This document shows, piece after piece, positions 58,017 to 64,000 of a stretch of DNA of 64,000 bases (position 1 is its first letter; the number at the start of each line of letters is the position of its first letter). Source of the DNA: Mesorhizobium sp. CU3. GTDB lineage: Bacteria > Pseudomonadota > Alphaproteobacteria > Rhizobiales > Rhizobiaceae. The translations under genes were made by a program, and so were the position numbers. The stretch covers positions 32,990 through 96,989 of the forward strand of contig NZ_VFWX01000025.1 of the NCBI RefSeq assembly GCF_006442965.1, given 5' to 3'. The notes beneath the pieces were generated by a model. The model saw nothing but the letters and a program-made list of their open reading frames with translations, had not been told where the DNA came from and did no database searches.

Positions 58017-59657
58017 TTAGCCCGAGCGGCCTTCCTGGGCGACCTGGGTGAGCGGCTTGTTCAGTCGCGGCACGACGACCAGGCGCTTGATCTTGCCTTT
58101 CTTATAGGCGGCAAGGAAGCGGTGGTAGTCCCTGAAGACGACGCAGCCATTGGACTCGGCGCGGCCGCCGCGCAGCATATAGGTGTGCGCGAGCAGGCCG
58201 TTGCGGCCGTATTTGTTGTTGCCGCTGGTCGGCGTCAGGCGGATCGCCTCGACACCATGAAAGCGCGATTCCCGCAGCGTCAGATTGTAAGTGTCGGGCG
58301 GCGTCGGGCCGACATTCTTGCGGTCGACGAAGCGCGGCTGGTCAACCATCGAGCCAAGTCCGGAATGCGCCTCGAGCTTCGAGCCGTCCGGCATGTAGAC
58401 GGTCTTGGCCGAGATGTCATAGACGGCGACCCCGTTGCCCGTCGAGGGCCCGTTGAAGAGGTTGCTGAATGCGCTGCCGAGGCCGCCTCTCTCCGGCGTG
58501 TCCGGCTTGGCATAGGCAAGCATCTCGGAGGCCTGCGCCTTGGTCTTCTTCGTCGGCTTGGAGGTCGCCACGAGCGGCTTCGAGTTCGGCACGCCCGGCA
58601 GCGCCTGGACGCCGTTTCGCGGCGACATCATCGTTGGCGTGCTGTCGGCGCTGTCGTCGTCGGCGGCGGGCTGGGGCTTGGCCCTCGCAGCCTGCGGCCT
58701 GGAGGGCTTGTCGGGCTTGGCGGTGTTTTCCTCAGCCGAGTCGGTGGCGCGCTGGAGCGTCGTGCGCGGTCGGAGGCCCGGCACGTCGATCGAGTCGGGC
58801 AAATCACCCTGTGGCGGCAGCGAGGCGACCTGATACTCGCCGTCCTGGCCATTGTCCGAATTGGCGGCGACGTCGGGCGCGGCGCCATTGGCAAGCGCGA
58901 CAGCGGTCGGCACGTCGGCGGTGTCCTCGGGCGCAATGTTGGCGAGTGCCAGCGCCAGCGTGGAGGCATCGGCTGTTGCGCCGGTCGGCTGCGGGCCGAA
59001 GCGGGCCGCGTTCGGCGCGCCCGTCAGCGCGCCGCCAAAGCGGTTTGCCGTAGGCAGACTGGCCATCAGGAAGGGCGCATTCTCGGCACGGGCGAAGGCA
59101 TCGGCAAGCTTCTGCTGGGACAAGCCCGCGCGCTTAACCACGACATCGAACTGGTCGGCCACGCCGGCGGCCGAAGCCACAACGACGACCTTCTCTTGTG
59201 TGACGCTGTCGGGCCGCGGCAGCTTCAGGCGGGCCATCTTGCCGTCCGGCTTCAGCACTCCGCCTTTCAGTTCATCCAGCGTTTGCTTCAGCTTATCAGA
59301 GACTTGTCCGTCATGCATGAAGCTGGTTGCGAGGCTGAAGCAGCCAGCATCGCAGCCGCCGGTGAGCGAGCCGGTCTTGTAGCCGCTGGCCGCCGCAAGC
59401 CGCGGCGCCCAGGCATTGGCGAGTTTGCGGCGCTGGTCGCCCAGCGCGATATCGCGCGGCGAAAGCAGGCTCGGCAATCCGTCGGAGGCGGCGTTGAGCG
59501 AGGTGCTGACTGAGTAGAGGCCGGCCAAGGTGGCCACCGACCATAGGGCGACAGCGGCGCCGACAGCGGGCACCACCACCCAGCGATGGCCGGATTTCCT
59601 GGACTTCATCTCCCCATGAGGAGCGTCACCCCGATTTTTCAAACGCAAAAACGCCAT
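58017..59657 (-). CDS. Large DUF2778 (L,D-transpeptidase-like) envelope protein
   Basis: A protein of 546 residues. One N-terminal membrane helix (about 25-50), a long Ala/Pro/Asp-rich region without clear structure (about 180-390), and a C-terminal DUF2778 domain with His491 and Cys505 (GLLAHTYMLRGGRAESNGCV). This pair matches the catalytic core of YkuD-like transpeptidases. It probably acts on peptidoglycan cross-links. The start at 59657 is selected because it gives a short cytoplasmic head. Confidence 0.85.
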   Translation of the reverse strand: MAFLRLKNRGDAPHGEMKSRKSGHRWVVVPAVGAAVALWSVATLAGLYSVSTSLNAASDGLPSLLSPRDIALGDQRRKLANAWAPRLAAASGYKTGSLTGGCDAGCFSLATSFMHDGQVSDKLKQTLDELKGGVLKPDGKMARLKLPRPDSVTQEKVVVVASAAGVADQFDVVVKRAGLSQQKLADAFARAENAPFLMASLPTANRFGGALTGAPNAARFGPQPTGATADASTLALALANIAPEDTADVPTAVALANGAAPDVAANSDNGQDGEYQVASLPPQGDLPDSIDVPGLRPRTTLQRATDSAEENTAKPDKPSRPQAARAKPQPAADDDSADSTPTMMSPRNGVQALPGVPNSKPLVATSKPTKKTKAQASEMLAYAKPDTPERGGLGSAFSNLFNGPSTGNGVAVYDISAKTVYMPDGSKLEAHSGLGSMVDQPRFVDRKNVGPTPPDTYNLTLRESRFHGVEAIRLTPTSGNNKYGRNGLLAHTYMLRGGRAESNGCVVFRDYHRFLAAYKKGKIKRLVVVPRLNKPLTQVAQEGRSG

Positions 59658-60163
59658 ACGACCACTCTCAATCGGCATGCAGGCTTGCGGGCCGTGCATC
59701 CGTCACGATCACAGTTCGCCGGTGCCCCCTGCACCTTCACGCGTCTGTTGCCGATTGATTCAAAAGATGGACAAAGTTGGTTAACCAATCCCTCCACCAA
59801 TCGCCATTTTGGCGACGGTCCACACGAAAAAAGAGCCCTCCATGGTCTTCGCCACGGTAGAAATGCTCTCCCTCACCCGACTTGCTGCCCGTTTTTCCGG
59901 CCTCTGTCAAGAAAACGTGAAGGCTGGAACCGCATGCACTTTTGCCGCGTAGTAAGCGATTTGGGTCAAATTGCGACCCTGCGACGAATCCCGAGCGGCG
60001 AGGTTGGAAATCTTGTGGACCAACCTACGGCCAGACGAGTGCCGGGCAACGCAAGATCGCCTCTGGACCGCCGCCGCGCCAGCAATTTCGAACGGCGAAA
60101 TCACAAAAGCGATGGCCGGCGAAGTATACGCCAGGATTTGATAGGCAAAATAGCGTTCATCGC
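59658..60163. other. Gene-poor region upstream of DUF2778
   Basis: 506 bp with no supported gene. A perfect 12-bp palindrome TTGGTTAACCAA lies at 59777-59788, 120 bp upstream of the DUF2778 start. Other parts show no coding character. Confidence 0.45.
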
Positions 60164-60412
60164 ATGGACACCAGGGAATTGAAGGCCCCGAGGGATGCGC
60201 TGATGCGCCTGGTGACCCCTGACATGATGCCGAAGGAACTGGTCAAGACGGTTCGCAAGGAGCTCCCCTAAGCGAGGAAGAAGGACATCGCCCGTGCCTG
60301 CTTCCACGGTCTCATCGCTAATGCCGACGCGGATCCCTGCAAGTCGCGCGACCTGCAGGCCTTCGCGCCTGCCGAGCGCACGCAGTTGTCGGAACACCCT
60401 TTGAAACCGTAA
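60164..60412 (+). pseudogene. Small ORF interrupted by an in-frame stop
   Basis: The frame starts at ATG 60164, runs 35 codons (DALMRLVTPDMMPKELVKTV, then RKELP), meets TAA at 60269-60271, and continues open for 46 more codons (ARKKDIARACFHGLIANADA, DPCKSRDLQAFAPAERTQL) to TAA at 60410-60412. The two halves read as one small helical protein. One base change could have made the stop. It may be a pseudogene, a sequencing error or a readthrough gene. Confidence 0.5.
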
Positions 60413-60487
60413 AAATTGCGCCATCGGCGTTCTCGGAAAATTAATAAGGGATTTCTAATGTGATGGCTCTAACCGCCCGTGAGCCTC

Positions 60488-60634
60488 ATGACCAAGAACC
60501 TTGGCAACGCCGAACCCAGCGCCCCGGCGAAGGATACGAACCCCTCTTTGCTCAGCAAAGCGGCGCCGGCCTTGTTTCCGCTGGTGGTCGTGGCGCTGGG
60601 CTATGTCGTCGGCCGGCAGTTCTTCGGCTTCTGA
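60488..60634 (+). CDS. Very small membrane protein (48 aa)
   Basis: A frame of 48 residues: a polar head (MTKNLGNAEPSAPAKDTNPS) and one transmembrane helix (ALFPLVVVALGYVVGRQFFG). No strong ribosome site. The codon use and the clear helix make it plausible. The gene is just upstream of the GGDEF gene. Confidence 0.45.
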   Translation: MTKNLGNAEPSAPAKDTNPSLLSKAAPALFPLVVVALGYVVGRQFFGF

Positions 60635-60737
60635 TACTGACTGCCAAGGCGCCAGCGCAAACGGCGGCTATCCCTTTACCTAATCTTCAACGATGCCTCC
60701 CATCCTGCGCCGCCGGGGGCGGACAGGACTGAGGTCG

Positions 60738-61988
60738 ATGCATCGGATGCTTATGGACACCCCGCCGCTGGCGATGGACGATCTCGCGGAAGCCGAGCGG
60801 CTCGAGGCGCTTAGCCGCTTCGACGTCTTGGACACGCCGCGCGAAGAGACTTTCGACCGCATAACGCGGCTGATCAAGAACATCTTCGACCTGCCAATCG
60901 CCATCGTCTCGATGATCGACGGCCACCGGCAGTGGTACAAGGCCTATGAAGGGCTTGAGAACCGCGAGGTCGCCCGCGACGAAACATTCTGCAAATACAC
61001 GCTGCAGGACATGACGCCGCTGATAGTGCCGGATGCGCGCGACGACTCGCGTTTCGCGCAGAACCCGATGGTCACGGCCGGCCCGCAGATCCGCTTCTAT
61101 GCCGGCGCGCCGCTGCGCACCAATGAGGGCCAGAATATCGGCACGGTCTGCGCCATCGGTTTCGAGCCGCGCGCCTTCTCCCCGCGCGAAAGCGCCATCC
61201 TCACCGATCTCGCGGCACTCGCCATGGATGCATTGGAATTGCGCCAGCAGGCCTCCATCGACAGCCTGACCGGAGCGCTGTCGCGGCGCGCCTTCAAGGA
61301 TCAGGCGGCGCAGGCCCTTGCGCTGGCGCAGCGCCACAAGCACGGCCTTGCCTGCATCGCATTCGACCTCGACCATTTCAAATCGATCAACGACCGCCAT
61401 GGCCATGCCACCGGTGACAAGGTTCTGGCCGCGGTCGCCGAGGCCTGCCGTGCCGAATTGCGCGGCAGCGACCTGTTCGGCCGGCTGGGCGGCGAGGAGT
61501 TCGCGCTGATCCTGCCGCATACCGACAGCGCGCATATGGGCGGCGTCGCCGAGAAGCTGCGCGAAGCGATCTCGCGCCTTGCCGTCAGCAATGGCAGAAC
61601 CCACGTGCCGGTGACGTCCAGCTTCGGCTTGGCGGCGCTCGACGCACGCACGCCCGATATCGACGCACTGCTCGCCAATGCCGATGCCGCGCTTTACGAA
61701 GCCAAGGCCGCCGGCCGCAACCGCTGCGTTACCTGGCGGCCGGCCAACGACAAGCCTGCCGGTCCGCGCCGGCGTGTGCTCAAGGCAGGACGCATCCTGT
61801 TCAACAACCGCACGTCATCGATCGACTGCACGGTGCGCACGCTTGCCGACGATGGCGCCGGCCTCGACGTTTCGAGCTCGATCGGGGTGCCCGATACATT
61901 CAGCCTGGCGATCCGCTCGGACGCTTTCGAAGCGCGCTGCCGCATCGTCTCTCAGACCGAGCGGCGCATTGAAGTCGAGTTCTGCTGA
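60738..61988 (+). CDS. GAF-GGDEF-PilZ diguanylate cyclase
   Basis: A protein of about 416 residues. GAF sensor at about 15-165 (FDRITRLIKNIFDLPIAIVS, DETFCKYTLQD, FYAGAPLRTNEGQNIGTVCA). GGDEF at about 180-340, with the active GGEEF motif in FGRLGGEEFALIL. The last 70 residues look like PilZ (RRRVLKAGRILFNNRTSSID, VSQTERRIEVEFC). It would make c-di-GMP and perhaps sense it with its own tail. The start is uncertain among 60693, 60738 and 60753. Confidence 0.88.
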   Translation: MHRMLMDTPPLAMDDLAEAERLEALSRFDVLDTPREETFDRITRLIKNIFDLPIAIVSMIDGHRQWYKAYEGLENREVARDETFCKYTLQDMTPLIVPDARDDSRFAQNPMVTAGPQIRFYAGAPLRTNEGQNIGTVCAIGFEPRAFSPRESAILTDLAALAMDALELRQQASIDSLTGALSRRAFKDQAAQALALAQRHKHGLACIAFDLDHFKSINDRHGHATGDKVLAAVAEACRAELRGSDLFGRLGGEEFALILPHTDSAHMGGVAEKLREAISRLAVSNGRTHVPVTSSFGLAALDARTPDIDALLANADAALYEAKAAGRNRCVTWRPANDKPAGPRRRVLKAGRILFNNRTSSIDCTVRTLADDGAGLDVSSSIGVPDTFSLAIRSDAFEARCRIVSQTERRIEVEFC

Positions 61989-62178
61989 AGTATGGCGCAA
62001 AAATGCGCCAGTCGAGCTGTATATCGTTTTTCTTCATTAGATAGTGCAAATATATAGGAGGTCGGCCACCGCCTCGTACTAAAGGCCAAGCTAATGCGCT
62101 TTCCGGCAACTCGCCCCGCTCTAGATCGTATTTCGGACAAGGGGATACAATTCTTCCTTCAAAGAGCAGGAGCTGTGC

Positions 62179-62394
62179 ATGGTGTCGGGAGAACCAGACA
62201 GTGTCCGAGTAAAGGCCATCAACGGCCAGTGGATCGTGCGCATCGTCGAAGGCGGGAGGCTGACGCAGCAGGTGTTCGACATCCACGCCGAAGCCGAAAG
62301 CTTCGCCGAGGAGGAGCGGCTGCGGCTGGGATTGCCCGGCGAGCCGCCGGCGGCGGAGCCGGCCGAGATGCGGCGCAGGGGTAGCGCGCGGTGA
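62179..62394 (+). CDS. Small hypothetical protein (71 aa)
   Basis: A protein of 71 residues: a beta part (VKAINGQWIVRIVEGGRLTQ) then a helix (AEAESFAEEERLRLG) and an Ala/Pro/Glu tail. AGGAG is eight bases before the ATG. It resembles the small rhizobial proteins with a DUF-type beta-alpha fold; no function is known to me. Confidence 0.6.
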   Translation: MVSGEPDSVRVKAINGQWIVRIVEGGRLTQQVFDIHAEAESFAEEERLRLGLPGEPPAAEPAEMRRRGSAR

Positions 62395-62422
62395 AGTCTT
62401 CAGCACGGGCCGGATCATCCTA

Positions 62423-62437
62423 AGGCAGGCCCTGCCT
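62423..62437. repeat. Short palindrome after the 71-aa gene
   Basis: AGGCAGG and CCTGCCT are exact complements around one base, 28 bp after the stop of the 71-aa gene. Too tight for a full stem, but it could form a shorter one and help to end the transcript. Confidence 0.3.
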
Positions 62438-62496
62438 GAGCAATTTGCTCCTAGCGCGGTTATGGGGATAACAATCGGCGGACGGGAGCGCTGCCG

Positions 62497-63201
62497 ATGT
62501 GCAATCTTTACAACATCACCACGAGCCAGGAGGCGATCCGGCAATGGACGCGCGCGTTACGCGACATTTCGGGCAATCTCGAACCTTCGGTCGACATTTA
62601 CCCGAACCAGCCGGCGCCGGTTGTACGCAACGCCGCCGACGGCAGCCGCGAACTCGCGAACCTGCGCTGGGGCATGCCAACGCCGGCCGAGCGCGTGCGC
62701 GGCAATGCCGATCCCGGCACCACCAACATCCGTAACCCGCAATATGGCCACTGGCTGCCTTATCTCGGCGTGGAGAACCGATGCCTCGTGCCTGTGACAA
62801 GTTTCGCCGAACCCTCGCCCACGCCCGGCGACAAGGACCCTGAAACCGGGGTGCAGAAGAACTTCTGGTTTGCGTTGAAGGACGAACGACCGCTGTTCTT
62901 CTTTGCGGGGTTTTGGACATCATGGCATGGCGTGCGCAAGGTGAAGGAAGGTCCTGGCGACCACGAGCTATATGGCTTCTTGACGACGAGGCCGAACGCC
63001 TTGATCACGCCGATCCATGAGAAGGCGATGCCGGTGATCCTGACGACACAGGAGCAAACCGAGCTTTGGCTGAGCGCGCCGTGGTCCGAGGCAAAGGCCT
63101 TGCAGCGGCCGGCTGCGGACGACGCCTTGGTAATCGTCGAAAAGCCGGCGACACAGATCAAATTTCCGGCCGAGCCGCCAGCGCAGGGGTCGCTGTTCTA
63201 G
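62497..63201 (+). CDS. SOS response-associated peptidase family protein (HMCES/YedK type)
   Basis: A protein of 234 residues. Active-site residues fit the family: Cys2 (MCNLYN) after Met removal, Asn77 (TTNIRN), Glu105 (SFAEPS) and His174 (TPIHEKAMPVIL). HMCES/YedK covalently traps abasic sites in single-stranded DNA. Followed by the dispersed repeat at 63201. No LexA-type box is visible directly upstream of this gene. Confidence 0.93.
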   Translation: MCNLYNITTSQEAIRQWTRALRDISGNLEPSVDIYPNQPAPVVRNAADGSRELANLRWGMPTPAERVRGNADPGTTNIRNPQYGHWLPYLGVENRCLVPVTSFAEPSPTPGDKDPETGVQKNFWFALKDERPLFFFAGFWTSWHGVRKVKEGPGDHELYGFLTTRPNALITPIHEKAMPVILTTQEQTELWLSAPWSEAKALQRPAADDALVIVEKPATQIKFPAEPPAQGSLF

Positions 63202-63290
63202 AGCGTTTCACCGTTTCACGGAACCGGTGAAACGCCCTATCTCTTTGTTTTTACGCAATTCCGGACGGAAAACCGATCACACTTTCCCTG
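63201..63290. repeat. Dispersed repeat with 11-bp stem
   Basis: GCGTTTCACCG (63203-63213) and CGGTGAAACGC (63225-63235) are perfect complements around TTTCACGGAAC. The sequence then continues with ACGCAATTCCGGACGGA. A related, diverged copy lies at about 8627-8666 (CGTTTCACGGAACCAGCGAA). It looks like a rhizobial intergenic repeat family. Confidence 0.7.
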
Positions 63291-63310
63291 GAATTGCTCT
63301 AGGAAGAGCG

Positions 63311-63571
63311 CTACCCCCTCGCCTTCTGCAGAACCCAGATATAGCCCTTGGGCGGATGGTCCTGGTCGATGAACTGGGTCTTCACCACCGTGTCCTTGCG
63401 GTCGCAGCGCTTGCAGCGGAAGCGAATGGCTTCCAGCGGTTTGTTCCAGCCGACCACCTTGGCCACATCGTTCGCCTTGAAGCGGCCGGCGTGGTAGCAA
63501 TGGCGGCATTCGACGATGAGCAGCATGTTGGCCTTCGCCGCCCGGCCGACGTTGTCCATGGGTCCGGCCAT
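63311..63571 (-). CDS. Small zinc-ribbon-like protein
   Basis: A protein of 86 residues with two CxxC knuckles (Cys22-Cys25 in ECRHCYH and Cys53-Cys56 in RCKRCDR), which suit one zinc ion. Between them is a helix-turn region (KANDVAKVVGWNKPLEAIRF). Probably nucleic-acid- or protein-binding. The start is at 63571 or at Met5. No homologous family can be named. Confidence 0.7.
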   Translation of the reverse strand: MAGPMDNVGRAAKANMLLIVECRHCYHAGRFKANDVAKVVGWNKPLEAIRFRCKRCDRKDTVVKTQFIDQDHPPKGYIWVLQKARG

Positions 63572-63734
63572 TTGTCATATCCGGCCGACATTGCCTTCGC
63601 ACGGCCGGAAAAATCTCTCATAACGGCTTTTCTGTCTGCTCAACGCGGCTCTCCCCGATCCCGAGCAACCGCCCCATCTCCTGACAAAATAGGAACGCAT
63701 TCCTCGTCGAGTCAATTCGCACCTTGACATTTTT

Positions 63735-63749
63735 GTTCTCTTTTTGTTC
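63735..63749. promoter_or_regulatory. LexA-type box (GTTC-N7-GTTC)
   Basis: GTTC at 63735-63738 and GTTC at 63746-63749, separated by seven pyrimidines, match the direct-repeat LexA motif of alphaproteobacteria. A -35-like TTGACA lies at 63724-63729, so LexA would sit in the promoter. It is 32 bp before the 63-aa ORF. Confidence 0.6.
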
Positions 63750-63781
63750 ACTTTCCAATGCAAGCGAGAGGAGCAACGAAG

Positions 63782-63973
63782 ATGGACAATATCGTCAGGC
63801 TCGACAGCCGGCAGGAAACGTCGCTTCAGGCGATCGCCGACAGATTCATTGCCCGGCACAAGGGCGACGCCGTGAAGGCATTGAAGGAGATGATCGTGCT
63901 CAACGGGTATCTCCAGGAGCAGTTGGATGCGCTTGCCGCGCCGAAGGGCGGCAAAGTGTCGAACGCTGGATAG
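63782..63973 (+). CDS. Small helical protein behind a LexA-type box
   Basis: A protein of 63 residues: MDNIVRLDSRQETSLQAIAD, then FIARHKGDAVKALKEMIVLN and a helix GYLQEQLDALAA. GAGAGGAG precedes the ATG at 63782. Mostly helical, no membrane part. It resembles small uncharacterised rhizobial proteins. The LexA-type box suggests DNA-damage control. Confidence 0.65.
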   Translation: MDNIVRLDSRQETSLQAIADRFIARHKGDAVKALKEMIVLNGYLQEQLDALAAPKGGKVSNAG

Positions 63974-64000
63974 ACTGCCATCCGCCCGCGCGACTGGCGG

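Noticed and set aside
59777..59788. TTGGTTAACCAA as a CtrA site
   Set aside because: It is a perfect palindrome but does not have the TTAA-N7-TTAA spacing, so only half a site is present.
62383..62496. LexA box upstream of the HMCES/YedK gene
   Set aside because: No GTTC-N7-GTTC or its complement was found there; SOS control of that gene cannot be claimed from this sequence.

Overview
The window looks like a chromosomal segment of a Hyphomicrobiales alphaproteobacterium, most probably Mesorhizobium or a close Phyllobacteriaceae relative. The reasons are high GC, dense short operons, an arsR-aqpS-arsC cluster of the rhizobial type, a minCDE operon with a TTAA-N7-TTAA CtrA-type site, a GTTC-N7-GTTC LexA-type box, alphaproteobacterial cobalamin riboswitches, and dispersed hairpin repeats of the kind common in rhizobial genomes. 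No rRNA, tRNA, CRISPR array, transposase or phage gene was recognised, so most of the window is ordinary chromosome with some accessory patches.

Layout. 1-5.4 kb: end of an enolase-superfamily enzyme, a DUF2934 protein, a truncated glycosidase remnant beside a low-GC DUF4034 gene, then an alcohol dehydrogenase and a cupin divergent from a LysR regulator. 5.5-8.6 kb: an S1/P1 nuclease and an arsenic cluster (arsR, aqpS, arsC, with a divergent Cys-tailed DUF6428 protein). 8.6-12.3 kb: a PilZ protein and a cobalt/B12 island. The island has a cobalamin riboswitch before cbtB-cbtA and an undescribed membrane-anchored protein, a degenerate histidine phosphatase, and a second cobalamin riboswitch on the opposite strand before an orphan 97-aa ORF. 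12.3-18.5 kb: an EamA exporter, chromate resistance (chrB, chrA), an AraC/SDR divergent pair and several small proteins. 18.5-25.2 kb: a repeat-rich stretch with a NarX/NarL-type two-component system, a striking inverted array of 8-bp units, two paralogous Gly/Asn-rich secreted proteins that share an upstream element, and a second EamA exporter.

25.2-45.4 kb: minCDE, a lipoprotein, an FAD-linked 2-hydroxyacid dehydrogenase, a globin, TetR and an FMN 2-hydroxyacid oxidase, a KamA-like radical SAM enzyme, a serine hydrolase, a glyoxalase-fold protein divergent from a WYL regulator with a near-perfect operator, an acyl-CoA synthetase, a glutamine amidotransferase, a long coiled-coil protein, an ABC-F ATPase, an EthD protein and a 2OG-Fe(II) oxygenase. 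45.5-49.8 kb: a 44-bp inverted-repeat element, OsmC and carboxymuconolactone-decarboxylase-fold proteins, and a hydroxycinnamate cluster (CoA ligase, hydratase-lyase) divergent from a MarR regulator with two matching operators. 50-60 kb: a di-haem peroxidase, a phytochelatin-synthase-like protease, a BKACE enzyme, a Gfo/Idh dehydrogenase with ThuA, a DUF4239 protein, a glycosyltransferase and a large DUF2778 envelope protein. 60-64 kb: an interrupted ORF, a GAF-GGDEF-PilZ protein, an HMCES/YedK DNA-crosslink protein, and a small gene behind a LexA-type box.

The functional themes are metal and metalloid handling (As, Cr, Co, possibly thiol peptides), aromatic-acid and 2-hydroxyacid catabolism, and cell division and envelope. 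The least explained parts are the double-riboswitch B12 island and the Gly/Asn-rich paralogue pair. All functional calls come from reading motifs by eye; no database search was run.
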